64,000 nucleotides of DNA, from positions 3,393,001 through 3,457,000 of the forward strand of contig NZ_CP028922.1 in the NCBI RefSeq assembly GCF_003060825.1. Direction: 5' to 3'. Below, piece after piece: positions 1 to 8,338 of this stretch; within the stretch, counting starts at the first letter, position 1, and each line of letters opens with the position of its first letter. Both the position numbers and the translations under genes were made by a program. The stretch is from Paenibacillus sp. CAA11 (lineage in GTDB: Bacteria > Bacillota > Bacilli > Paenibacillales > Paenibacillaceae). The notes beneath the pieces were generated by a model. The model was not told where the DNA came from and made no database searches. It saw nothing but the letters and a program-made list of their open reading frames with translations.

Positions 1-169
1 AATCGTTAAAGGAGAGCGCCAGCACGTTTAAGAAAGGATATATGGTCAGAACGGTGACCACGATCATGGATAGATAAACGACCACTTCCAAAATTCGGTC
101 CTGCCATGATTTCGACTTCAGCTTGCTTTTCATTCGACCGACCGGTGCAGTATGATTGATAGTTCCCAT
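1..169 (-). CDS. Carbohydrate ABC transporter permease, LplC-like (N-terminal part)
   Basis: Only the first 56 codons are inside the window; the gene continues past the left edge. The reading begins MGTINHTAPVGR and enters a first membrane segment (VVYLSMIVVTVLTIYPFLNV) ending near an ALSFND motif, the usual start of the second permease in LplB/LplC-type oligosaccharide importers. An AGGAGGAAGAC ribosome site lies directly before the ATG at 169. The gene starts 10 bases after the stop of the upstream permease, so the two are co-transcribed and probably form the heterodimeric membrane channel. The substrate cannot be told from this fragment. Confidence 0.85.
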   Translation of the reverse strand, partial: MGTINHTAPVGRMKSKLKSKSWQDRILEVVVYLSMIVVTVLTIYPFLNVLALSFND

Positions 170-179
170 GTCTTCCTCC

Positions 180-1142
180 TTACATAATGCTTTCGTTCGT
201 AAAGCGCTTAAAAATTCCATTAGCCGCGAATAAAAGGACCAGACTGATCACGGAGTTGAAGATATTGATCGCCGTCCCAAAGGAATAGCGTCCCATCGCC
301 AGGCCATAATTAAGCGCATACAAATCAAGCACTTCGGAGTAATCAATGACTAGGTGATTGCCTAACAGAAACTGTTTTTCGAACCCTGTCCCGAGCAAAT
401 GTCCAATAGACATAATCAGGAGCACGATAATCGTCGGCCGAATCCCTGGGAGCGTAATATGCCAGATTTGCCGCAGTCTGCTTGCGCCATCAACCCGTGC
501 CGCTTCGTACAACTCAGGACCAATGCCAGAGATAGCCGCCAGATAAATGATGGCGTTCCAGCCGGTCTCTTTCCAGATGTCTGAGCCCGTAACAATCCAC
601 CAAAACCAATGTCCCTGCGCCATAAACTGGATGGGCTGATCGATCAGGTTGAGGCCCATGAGTATGCTGTTCACAATGCCTCCGTCGATCGAGAGCATTT
701 TAGTGACAATCCCAGCTGCAACAACCCACGAAACAAAGTGCGGCAGATAGGATACGGTCTGCACAAAACGTTTCATCGCATGTAAACGAACCTCGTTAAG
801 CATGAGGGCAAAGACAACCGGTACGACAAAACCCGCGATCAATCCCATAAAGCTCATGGCGAGCGTATTTCGCAGCACTTGATAGAAATGGTCATCCTGA
901 AACAAAGTGCGGAAGTGCTCAAAGCCCACCCATTTCTGTTCAAAGAAACTTACTCCGGGCTTATACTTTTGGAAGGCCATAGTCCAGCCCCATAGAGGCA
1001 AATACTGAAAGACGAAAACCCATAGAACAAACGGAATGGACATGAAGTAAAGGTACTTCTGATTTCTCAACACCTTCCAGGCACTCTTCTTTGTTGGATT
1101 TGTAGGTTTGTATGCGTTTTCCACATTGATCGTTTTCATCAT
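180..1142 (-). CDS. Carbohydrate ABC transporter permease, LplB/YteP-like
   Basis: A 320-residue inner-membrane permease of the binding-protein-dependent sugar transport family. About six hydrophobic segments are visible. The cytoplasmic EAA loop (EAARVDGASRLRQIWHITLP, about residues 213-232) docks on the ATPase. The N-terminal extension and the length fit the LplB/YteP subgroup of Paenibacillaceae rather than MalF. It stands between a YesN-type regulator upstream and the LplC-like permease downstream. No ATPase is encoded beside it, as usual where a shared MsmX-type ATPase serves several importers. A GGGGGG-rich ribosome site precedes two adjacent ATG codons at 1142 and 1139, so the start could be either. 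Confidence 0.9.
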   Translation of the reverse strand: MMKTINVENAYKPTNPTKKSAWKVLRNQKYLYFMSIPFVLWVFVFQYLPLWGWTMAFQKYKPGVSFFEQKWVGFEHFRTLFQDDHFYQVLRNTLAMSFMGLIAGFVVPVVFALMLNEVRLHAMKRFVQTVSYLPHFVSWVVAAGIVTKMLSIDGGIVNSILMGLNLIDQPIQFMAQGHWFWWIVTGSDIWKETGWNAIIYLAAISGIGPELYEAARVDGASRLRQIWHITLPGIRPTIIVLLIMSIGHLLGTGFEKQFLLGNHLVIDYSEVLDLYALNYGLAMGRYSFGTAINIFNSVISLVLLFAANGIFKRFTNESIM

Positions 1143-1222
1143 ATTCCCCCCCTCTCTCGCCTTTTATCATAAGTTAGAGCAGAGGAATGGCCCATACTAG
1201 GGATTTCGATAAAAATCATCTA

Positions 1223-2773
1223 CTAATTATGGATTTTAAAGTCTGAAGGCGAACGTCCCACATATTTTTTGAATTTGCTGTGAAAGTAATTTACGTTTGT
1301 GTAGCCGACTCGCTCGGCCACTTCGTAAACCTTCATTCCCTGTTCTAGCAGCTTCTTTGCATTTTGAATCCTAACCTTGTCGAGGTAGGTGTTAAAGTAC
1401 TCTCCCGTCTTGTTCTTAAAAACCTGTCCCAAATATGCCGTACTATAGTTTAGCATCCCAGCCAAGGTCTCCAGTTTTAGGTTGTCGGCATAATGCTTGT
1501 GAATGACGTTAATCATGATCTTCACTTCCTTTTCCTTCCCTTCCGGTACGGAGTACTCCGCCAATGACTGCAGGAAACGGTGAGTCTCTTCCAAAAGTTC
1601 GGTCAGATACTCAAATTCGAAGATCTCTTTCAAAAAGCGCGATACCTCCTCAGTCCGGTTAAATTTCTTAGGGGAGCCTGCGGTTAGCTTATGAATGACC
1701 GCATTAGACAGATAGAAGAACGATTCTTTTACAAAGTTCTCCTCCCGCTCTTGGTTAAGAAAATAAGCTGCCGCCTCTTTCAGCAGTGGAAGAATCATCG
1801 ATGGATGGCCTGCATCCAAACTGTAATAAATACGGTAAATGAAGCCCTCCATCATCTCTTCGGTGCTGGTACCGGACACAGGAGAGGAGTCAGGCAAAAG
1901 GGAAGATGGAATATCCGGTCCCAGGAGGCGTCCCTTCTCACTGAAGAAGGCTTGTTTTATACATTTCTGGGCTTTTGAATAGGAATTGCTAATCTCATCG
2001 GGAACAGATACAGCTCCTCCCGTTGCAGCAACGAACCGAACATTCAAAGCATATTGGATCTTCTCATATAGTTTCTGTCGCTGCTGCATACCGCGAAGCG
2101 GCTTGTTGAGAAGAAGTACGATATATGGGGAAATAACGGTTACCACCCCCATACCTATTCCTTCAATCGCGGTTTTCAAGGTACTCGCGAGCTGGTGAAG
2201 CGCATCGATGCGGCCCCTATCAGTATTTCGCGGAAAAACAGCAACAACTTCATAGCTGCTCCACAACAGTTCTGCTTCTATGGCAAGGGTTTTTAATTTG
2301 GTGCTAGCCTCGTTTGTATCCTGCGGAATTAGAAGGCTATGCAGGCACCACTCCCGATTCACAACATTGTTCTGTCGTTTTCCCCGTTGCAGTCGTTCCT
2401 CTTCGATACGTTCGCACACCCGTTTTAAAGTGCTCGTCATTTCTTTAATATCTACCGGCTTAAGGAGATAGCCTGCAGCCCCGTATTTAATAGCTTGTTT
2501 GGCATATTCGAAATCGGCATACCCACTAAGTATGATAAATTGAGACTGTAGGCCGTTAGATGTTAGATACTGGATCAATTGCAGTCCATCCATTAGCGGC
2601 ATACGAATATCGACGACTAAGATATCTGGCGGCTCCTTATCAATAACTTCTATCGCTTCTTCACCATTAGCTGCCGTGGCCGTCACAGTTAGCCCCAGGC
2701 TTTCCCATGGAATCAGCGTTTGAAGGCCTTGACGAAGCTTCGGTTCGTCATCCACAATCATCACCTTAATCAT
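1223..2773 (-). CDS. YesN-type response regulator with AraC DNA-binding domain
   Basis: A 516-residue cytoplasmic regulator. The N-terminal receiver domain starts MIKVMIVDDEPKLRQG, has the phospho-acceptor Asp in VVDIRMPLMDG (about residue 55), and has the conserved Lys in LLKPVD. A long linker follows. A C-terminal AraC/XylS double helix-turn-helix covers about the last 100 residues (KLETLAGMLNYSTAYLGQVF, then VYEVAERVGYTNVNYFHSKF). The ATG at 2773 is preferred over an in-frame start 12 codons upstream because it forms an ATGA overlap with the stop of the kinase gene, which implies translational coupling. It probably switches on the permease genes just downstream in response to the sugar. 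Confidence 0.92.
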   Translation of the reverse strand: MIKVMIVDDEPKLRQGLQTLIPWESLGLTVTATAANGEEAIEVIDKEPPDILVVDIRMPLMDGLQLIQYLTSNGLQSQFIILSGYADFEYAKQAIKYGAAGYLLKPVDIKEMTSTLKRVCERIEEERLQRGKRQNNVVNREWCLHSLLIPQDTNEASTKLKTLAIEAELLWSSYEVVAVFPRNTDRGRIDALHQLASTLKTAIEGIGMGVVTVISPYIVLLLNKPLRGMQQRQKLYEKIQYALNVRFVAATGGAVSVPDEISNSYSKAQKCIKQAFFSEKGRLLGPDIPSSLLPDSSPVSGTSTEEMMEGFIYRIYYSLDAGHPSMILPLLKEAAAYFLNQEREENFVKESFFYLSNAVIHKLTAGSPKKFNRTEEVSRFLKEIFEFEYLTELLEETHRFLQSLAEYSVPEGKEKEVKIMINVIHKHYADNLKLETLAGMLNYSTAYLGQVFKNKTGEYFNTYLDKVRIQNAKKLLEQGMKVYEVAERVGYTNVNYFHSKFKKYVGRSPSDFKIHN

Positions 2774-4548
2774 CGAATATCCCCTCCTGGTATGAAAAAC
2801 GTAATACAAGTTCCAGCCCCAGGCTCACTCTCGATCATCAAGGAGCTGGATAATCCGTACAGCAAAATAAGCCGATCATTTACATTTCGCAAACCGATCC
2901 GCTCCTCCTCATCCAGAACCGATGAAGTAAGCTCCTTTCGGACAAGAGCGAGGCGCTCAGTCGTAAACCCTGCCCCATTGTCTCTCACCTTCACCTGAAT
3001 TCCCCCAAGTTTCCTTCCCACATCTACCTCAATGAAGACCCCTTCCGCACGGTTATCCAAACCATGAACCATGGCATTCTCCACCAGAGGTTGGATAATT
3101 AACGGAGGTACCCCTATTTGCTCCAGATCGGGCTCTACCGTTATTTGGTACCTTAGGCGGTCTTCATACCTGAATTTCTGAATATCAAGATAGCAGCGCA
3201 CACGCTCAAGCTCTTTGCCAAGCGAGATTTTACCATTACCCGTCTCGAGACTGCTTCGCAGCAGTGTGCTCAGCAGCCATACGGCCTCGGCGATATCGTC
3301 TTGTTTGCGAATATGGGCCTCCATTCGGATCGACTCCAGGGAATTGAAGAGAAAATGAGGGTTAATCTGGCTGGCGAGCATCTTGAACTTCATTTCGTTT
3401 TGTCGCTGCTCCACCAAGTATTTCTGTCTGTTGGTTTCCTGAACTTCATGAACCAGATCGTTAACTTCTCTAACAAGCGCATTAAACTGCCTGGACAGCA
3501 ACCCAATTTCGTCTTTTCCGTCGATATTTAAAAAGGTCTCCCAGGATCCTGACCGAACTTTGGTCATATGCTTGCTCAACCGGAGAAGCCTTCCGGACAG
3601 TAACGAAGCCGAAGCATAGATAAGTAAGGCAGCAATAATCAGACTGACCGTGATCACAACTACACCAAGTCGGATTACTTGGTTGGCATCACGGGTAATG
3701 TCGGCAACGGAGAATATGGAAATAACCCGGAGCCCGTTCCAACTGTCCTGTGGATGTAAACTTGCAATAACCACTTTGGACTCTTTACCGCCTATAGATA
3801 GGTTATAACTTCCCTCCTGAAGAGATCGTATATTTTTATCGGCATAGACATCCGAAAGGCCCTCTCCCGACAACACAGCTTCATTCGATGCGACAATTTG
3901 ATTTCGATTATCCACAATCAAGGTGGGGTAGAATTCCTGGTCCAGAATGGAGCTTAATCGCTGCTTGTCCATATTGATGACGAGAACCCCTCTTCCTCCT
4001 AATGAGTCTAGCGGAAATGAGCGAATTAGACTTAAATAATCCATGCCTTTCCGTTCATCTCTGATCAAATTCCAGCCTGCCACCCCTTTCTGCTCTATGG
4101 CCTCCTTGTACCAATACTGGGCTCTCACACTTTCTTCCGGCTGGATAAACTCCCAATTATTGAGTGATCCGGGATTAACGGCATAGACGCGAATCCCTGC
4201 TATCTCTTTGTACAGCTGAAGGTAGTCGCGAATATCCGTATAGTTACGGTACGCCTGAATGACTTCAACGTAGCTCTGATACTTTTGGCTGGCCACTTTC
4301 TTCATCCGATCGTCATTCATTAACCGATTGGAAATATCCAAGGGTACCCTGATCAGTTCTTCCGTCCGCTTTCGGACGCGTTCAACATTGTTGGATGCTT
4401 GAGTAAAGGCGTCCTTAATGACGACCTCGCGAAGCTTTCCGGTCAGATACAAGCCACACAGCAACAAGGGAAGTACGGCTACCGAAATGAACGTAATGGC
4501 AAGCTTCTTCTTCATTTTCATGTCATTCATCATCCGGACAAAAAACAT
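2770..4548 (-). CDS. YesM-type sensor histidine kinase
   Basis: A 592-residue membrane kinase. The first membrane segment is near residues 14-30, an extracellular sensor domain follows, and a second membrane segment near residue 300 leads into a HAMP-like stretch. The His_kinase domain carries NPHFLFNSLESIRME with the phospho-accepting His, and the ATPase carries N-box LVENAMVHGL and G-box DNGAGF. This is the LytS/YesM class, which pairs with AraC-type response regulators. AGGAGGTTATCACC lies eight bases from the ATG at 4548. Its last codon overlaps the next gene by 4 bp. It probably senses an oligosaccharide, perhaps through a binding protein. Confidence 0.92.
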   Translation of the reverse strand: MFFVRMMNDMKMKKKLAITFISVAVLPLLLCGLYLTGKLREVVIKDAFTQASNNVERVRKRTEELIRVPLDISNRLMNDDRMKKVASQKYQSYVEVIQAYRNYTDIRDYLQLYKEIAGIRVYAVNPGSLNNWEFIQPEESVRAQYWYKEAIEQKGVAGWNLIRDERKGMDYLSLIRSFPLDSLGGRGVLVINMDKQRLSSILDQEFYPTLIVDNRNQIVASNEAVLSGEGLSDVYADKNIRSLQEGSYNLSIGGKESKVVIASLHPQDSWNGLRVISIFSVADITRDANQVIRLGVVVITVSLIIAALLIYASASLLSGRLLRLSKHMTKVRSGSWETFLNIDGKDEIGLLSRQFNALVREVNDLVHEVQETNRQKYLVEQRQNEMKFKMLASQINPHFLFNSLESIRMEAHIRKQDDIAEAVWLLSTLLRSSLETGNGKISLGKELERVRCYLDIQKFRYEDRLRYQITVEPDLEQIGVPPLIIQPLVENAMVHGLDNRAEGVFIEVDVGRKLGGIQVKVRDNGAGFTTERLALVRKELTSSVLDEEERIGLRNVNDRLILLYGLSSSLMIESEPGAGTCITFFIPGGDIR

Positions 4549-4589
4549 GGTGATAACCTCCTGGGGCTAGCTCGTCTGTTACGTGCAAA

Positions 4590-4614
4590 ATGCCCCTTTT
4601 CTATAAAAGGGGCA
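4590..4614 (-). terminator. Intrinsic terminator after the alpha-galactosidase gene
   Basis: The hairpin pairs TGCCCCTTTT with AAAAGGGGCA around a 4-5 nt loop. Read on the minus strand it is followed by a short T stretch (ATTTTGC). It lies between the end of the alpha-galactosidase gene and the kinase start, so the kinase probably has its own promoter. Confidence 0.65.
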
Positions 4615-4669
4615 TCTACCATTATCGAATAAGTTCTAATTCTGTTTAGTCGCAGACTTGGCCTTGACT

Positions 4670-6853
4670 TCATGCATTTTGCGGATTTATCGCTTTAAGT
4701 CTGAACCAGCCGCTTTCGTAATCCTTCTGTTCAAGAGTTAACGGCAGGCCCAGCTGCATAAGCCGGTCTCCCCCCATAATAGATTTTTCTCCGTGGTCGC
4801 CGGACTCTACTTCGTATTCGATTTCCGGATCAAGCCCGGAAAGACGCAGGGTTCGCCGAGGAGGATGCGGCACAGCCATCACTTGGAAATAGTAGACAAG
4901 CGCCTCCGCCTTGTCCTCGGAAATAAACATCCAGGCTGACTCGTTTCCTTCAAACGGACTTTTTAAGCGGTACAAGTCGCCCTTTTGCACCAAACCGCGG
5001 ATTTGTTTGTAGGTTTGGACCTGGCGTTTGACCGTTTCTTTCTCCACATCCGTGAATTTTGTAAGGTCAAGCTCATAGCCGAAGTTTCCGGACATAGCGA
5101 CATCTCCGCGGAAATCCAGGGGCGTGATCCGTCCAACTTGATGGTTCGGAACGGCAGATACATGCGCGCCAATGGTGCTGACAGGATAAACAAGACTGGT
5201 GCCATATTGAATCTTCAGACGCTCCACCGCATCGGTATTGTCACTGGTCCAAGTTTGCGGCATATAGTAGAGCATGCCTGGATCAAAACGTCCGCCGCCG
5301 CTTGAACAGCTTTCGAAAAGAATATGCGGGAAATCGCTCGTAATCCGCTCAAGCAGCTCATACAATCCGAGCACATAACGATGAGCCGTCTCAGCCTGAC
5401 GCTCCGGCGGGAGTTCGGCGGACCCGATTTCGGTCAGGTTGCGGTTCATATCCCATTTTACATAAGCGATCGGTACGGTAGAGAAAATAGCGGAAAGCGA
5501 ATCATAGATGAAATCGCGCACTTCCTTGCGGGTGTAATCAAGCACCAGCTGCCATCTTGCTTCGGAGCGTCTCCGTCCAGGGACATGCAGGCACCAGTCC
5601 GGATGCTTCCGGTACAGCTCACTGTCCGGCGAAATCATCTCTGGCTCAAACCAGAGTCCGAATTTAAGACCTAGCCGATTGATACGCTCCGCGACTTCCT
5701 TAAGCCCTCCTGGAAGCTTCTCGCGATTCTCGTACCAATCTCCCAGTGATGAATTGTCAGAATCCCGTTTGCCGAACCAGCCATCATCCAAAACAAACAG
5801 CTCAATGCCCAGCTCGGCTCCTTCTTCGGCAATCGCTACGAGCTTATCGGCGTTAAAGTTAAAATAAGTAGCTTCCCAATTATTCACCAGAATAGGCCGC
5901 TCTTCATCCCGATATTTCCCCCGACATAGACGTGTCCGATACAGACGGTGATATGTACGTGACATGCCGCCCAGTCCATGGCCGGAGTAGACCATTACGA
6001 CCTCCGGAGTTTGGAAGCTCTCCCCCGAATTCAGCAGCCATACAAAATCGAAAGAGTTCAGGCCAATGCTGAATCGTGTAGAACCGAATGCATCCACTTC
6101 TGCTCCTGCTTCAAAACTGCCGCTGTAGACCAGGCTAAAGCCGAAGGCCTCCCCATGCTCTTCTGTCGTTTCCTTGGTAACCAGCGCAGCAAAAGGGTTG
6201 AGCTGATGACTGCTCATGCCTCTTTTGCTGTCGATCCGGGTTTCGCCCTGAAGAAGGGCTCTGCGGGTGATATTTCCTTCCCGGGACCAGGCACCCGAAA
6301 GGTAGGTCAGCTCCAAATCGCCTTGACCCATAAAATCAACACTGGCGCTCAGCGCGCGGATAAGCTTAAGCTTCTGCTCTCCTTCATTACTCAACCGAGC
6401 CGAACGAACGATAACATTTCGGTCGGCGAAAACAGTGTAAAGGAGGACAACCTTGAGGCCGGAATAGGCATCCCTTAGCTCCAGTTCCAGCGTATCCGCT
6501 TCGGATTCATCCTCTGTATAAACGGCTGGCAGCCCCGTGAGCGGCGGCTTCCCCTTCGTAATCCGGTAACCTTCGTATTGTAGTTCCGTAATTCGTGTTC
6601 CGTCCACAAGTTCTGCTTGGTACGCCGGATTCCGGAAATCTCCGCTTCCATATTGGGGATATTCCTGCGGCAGCCGGTCAAGCCCTGCCCCTTCCGGGCA
6701 GTGGATCAACAGATCGCTCATAGATTTCCTATGCTTCAGCCTGCCTCCCCAATATACATGCACAGGATAGCCGTTTACGATCTGGATCAGATAGCTCATT
6801 TCAGAGGATTGCAGATGAAACAACCCGGTTTGCTCTTGAACAATTATGCCCAT
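4670..6853 (-). CDS. Alpha-galactosidase, glycoside hydrolase family 36
   Basis: A 727-residue enzyme of full GH36 length that would release terminal alpha-1,6-galactose from raffinose-family sugars or galactomannan fragments. There is no signal peptide, so it acts on imported sugar in the cytoplasm. A beta-sandwich N-terminal half precedes the barrel. The barrel holds LDDGWFGKRDSD (from about residue 355), the nucleophile Asp468 in YVKWDMNRNL, CSSGGGRFD (from about 516) and the acid/base Asp538 in WTSDNTDA. All key residues are present. The gene is divergent from an AraC regulator, with 227 bp between them, and is followed by its own terminator. The ribosome site (AAGGGAG) is rather far, about 12 bases, from the ATG, so the start has some doubt. 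Confidence 0.95.
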   Translation of the reverse strand: MGIIVQEQTGLFHLQSSEMSYLIQIVNGYPVHVYWGGRLKHRKSMSDLLIHCPEGAGLDRLPQEYPQYGSGDFRNPAYQAELVDGTRITELQYEGYRITKGKPPLTGLPAVYTEDESEADTLELELRDAYSGLKVVLLYTVFADRNVIVRSARLSNEGEQKLKLIRALSASVDFMGQGDLELTYLSGAWSREGNITRRALLQGETRIDSKRGMSSHQLNPFAALVTKETTEEHGEAFGFSLVYSGSFEAGAEVDAFGSTRFSIGLNSFDFVWLLNSGESFQTPEVVMVYSGHGLGGMSRTYHRLYRTRLCRGKYRDEERPILVNNWEATYFNFNADKLVAIAEEGAELGIELFVLDDGWFGKRDSDNSSLGDWYENREKLPGGLKEVAERINRLGLKFGLWFEPEMISPDSELYRKHPDWCLHVPGRRRSEARWQLVLDYTRKEVRDFIYDSLSAIFSTVPIAYVKWDMNRNLTEIGSAELPPERQAETAHRYVLGLYELLERITSDFPHILFESCSSGGGRFDPGMLYYMPQTWTSDNTDAVERLKIQYGTSLVYPVSTIGAHVSAVPNHQVGRITPLDFRGDVAMSGNFGYELDLTKFTDVEKETVKRQVQTYKQIRGLVQKGDLYRLKSPFEGNESAWMFISEDKAEALVYYFQVMAVPHPPRRTLRLSGLDPEIEYEVESGDHGEKSIMGGDRLMQLGLPLTLEQKDYESGWFRLKAINPQNA

Positions 6854-7042
6854 TTAAGAACTAACTCCCTTCCTAACATACTGACATTTCAGCCGACCCA
6901 AACCGTTTGATTGGGACCGGTGCAAACAATGAGGACGGCATGTTTTAAAGCTTGATTACTTTATACTTGGAAAACAGCCGACCATAGAGAAATCATATAT
7001 TAGGAATAGATATGGCGTACATGGCATGGTGCTCGCTAATTA

Positions 7043-7051
7043 TGTTATAAT
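7043..7051 (+). promoter_or_regulatory. Extended -10 promoter element of the AraC gene
   Basis: TGTTATAAT is a perfect extended -10 (TGnTATAAT) located 29 bases before the GTG start. No good -35 is seen at 17 bp, as is usual for extended -10 promoters. Confidence 0.55.
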
Positions 7052-7080
7052 GCTTGAAATTAACTATGAGGGGATTTACG

Positions 7081-7902
7081 GTGATAGAGTATTTGTCTCG
7101 CAATAAACAACACTCCGAATTATACCTGACTCAATTTGGCAGGGAGGAATGTGTATCTTGTCATTTTCACGGACCGGCGGTTAGAACTCACTATCTGCTG
7201 CACTATATACTGGACGGGGAAGGCATTTTCAAGGTGGGTGGCAAGCAATATAAGCTGGGCAAGGGACAAGGTTTTCTCATTTGTCCTGATGTCATTACTT
7301 ATTATCAAGCCGACGAGACCCATCCTTGGACTTATTGCTGGGTTGGGTTCAACGGGCCTCTATCTGAAGTGCTCCTCAAGCAAGCCGGGTTATCTTTGAC
7401 TTCTCCAATCTTATATTATGAAAAGCACGATCAGATCGCCGAATATTTGCAGTTGATGACAGAGTCAAAAGACTACCGAAAAGCACGGGAAACGAGACTG
7501 ACCGGACTGCTTTATCTATTGTTATCGACACTGGTGGAGCACGGTCCAACAGCCCCTCCTGTTCACAAGGAAAGCCGGGCCGAAATTTACGTTGAACAAG
7601 CTAGAGATTTTATTGAACTCAATTATGCGCAGAAAATTACCATCGAGGATCTTGCTCGTTTTATTGGACTTAACCGCAGTTATTTGTGCTCCCTATTCAA
7701 GCAGCGAATGAATATAAGTCTTCAGGATTATTTAATTCGCTTCAGAATTAATAAAGCGTGTGAAATGATGGGAAACGAGAAGCTCTCAATAGCCGACATC
7801 TCCCGTTCTGTGGGATACCTCGACCCTCTGCTCTTCTCAAAGACATTTAAAAAGATTAAAGGGGTCTCCCCAAAACAATACCGTTTGGAACGCGACGCTT
7901 GA
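7081..7902 (+). CDS. AraC-family transcriptional regulator with cupin-like sensor domain
   Basis: A 273-residue activator. The N-terminal half is an AraC arabinose-binding-like cupin (GPAVRTHYLLHYILDGEG, then GKGQGFLICPDVITYYQAD). The C-terminal half has two helix-turn-helix units (IEDLARFIGLNRSYLCSLFK and IADISRSVGYLDPLLFSKTF). It resembles MsmR/RafR-type activators of alpha-galactoside utilisation, which agrees with its position divergent from the GH36 gene. The GTG at 7081 is chosen because GAGGGG lies about seven bases upstream. An in-frame TTG at 7054 has no such site and overlaps the -10 region. Confidence 0.88.
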   Translation: MIEYLSRNKQHSELYLTQFGREECVSCHFHGPAVRTHYLLHYILDGEGIFKVGGKQYKLGKGQGFLICPDVITYYQADETHPWTYCWVGFNGPLSEVLLKQAGLSLTSPILYYEKHDQIAEYLQLMTESKDYRKARETRLTGLLYLLLSTLVEHGPTAPPVHKESRAEIYVEQARDFIELNYAQKITIEDLARFIGLNRSYLCSLFKQRMNISLQDYLIRFRINKACEMMGNEKLSIADISRSVGYLDPLLFSKTFKKIKGVSPKQYRLERDA

Positions 7903-7906
7903 ATGC

Positions 7907-7943
7907 AAATAGTCCCTTAGCATAACGATGCTAGGGACTATTT
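7907..7943. terminator. Bidirectional terminator between AraC and the YxeA-like gene
   Basis: A long hairpin of AAATAGTCCCTtAGCAT paired with ATGCTAGGGACTATTT around a 4-nt loop, with one bulged base. The A/T-rich stem ends supply U tracts in both directions, serving the AraC gene (+) and the convergent yxd-like operon (-). Confidence 0.8.
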
Positions 7944-7968
7944 ATCATATTATGGGCTCACTTACGGT

Positions 7969-8301
7969 CTACCATTTTATTCCCTTAGGAACCTCTTCTT
8001 CTGCAATCTTCTCGTAGTTCTCAGTATAAGCACCCTTGGCCGATACTTTTAGATAGGTCCCCTCAGGAAGCTGTATGCTTGAGGTGAACGTCACTTTCTT
8101 CTTCTTGCCCTCCGCATTATAGCCGGTAAGCTCATATTTAAACCGCCCTTGATCAGGCTTTGCCGGCTTGTTAACCCGGACAAATACATCTTCTTTGGGA
8201 ACCAGTGGATTAAACCGGTCTACGACATCTCTGGCAGACACCACCAGGAACACCGCTAAAACAATGAGTATTAGCGCTGTGATGACCCCGCCTTTTTTCA
8301 T
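7969..8301 (-). CDS. YxeA-family small exported protein
   Basis: A 110-residue protein with one N-terminal hydrophobic segment (VITALILIVLAVFLVVSA), which is a signal anchor or uncleaved signal, followed by a small beta-rich domain rich in Lys. Length and layout match the YxeA / DUF1093 family. In B. subtilis the yxeA gene closes the yxdJK-yxdLM-yxeA cluster, and it holds the same place here. Its function in that cluster is not known. The ATG at 8301 is preferred to an upstream GTG because AAAGGAG is eight bases away. It starts 38 bp after the permease stop and ends at a shared terminator. Confidence 0.8.
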   Translation of the reverse strand: MKKGGVITALILIVLAVFLVVSARDVVDRFNPLVPKEDVFVRVNKPAKPDQGRFKYELTGYNAEGKKKKVTFTSSIQLPEGTYLKVSAKGAYTENYEKIAEEEVPKGIKW

Positions 8302-8338
8302 ATCGATCACTCCTTTACGTTGATTTTTTGAAGCAAGA

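Noticed and set aside
5978..6478. 166-codon plus-strand ORF within the alpha-galactosidase gene
   Set aside because: Antisense to conserved GH36 sequence; composition is that of a shadow frame.
6854..7080. Catabolite-repression (cre) site between the alpha-galactosidase and AraC genes
   Set aside because: Sequences such as TTTGCACCGGTCC and AAACCGTTTGATT do not match the cre consensus well enough.
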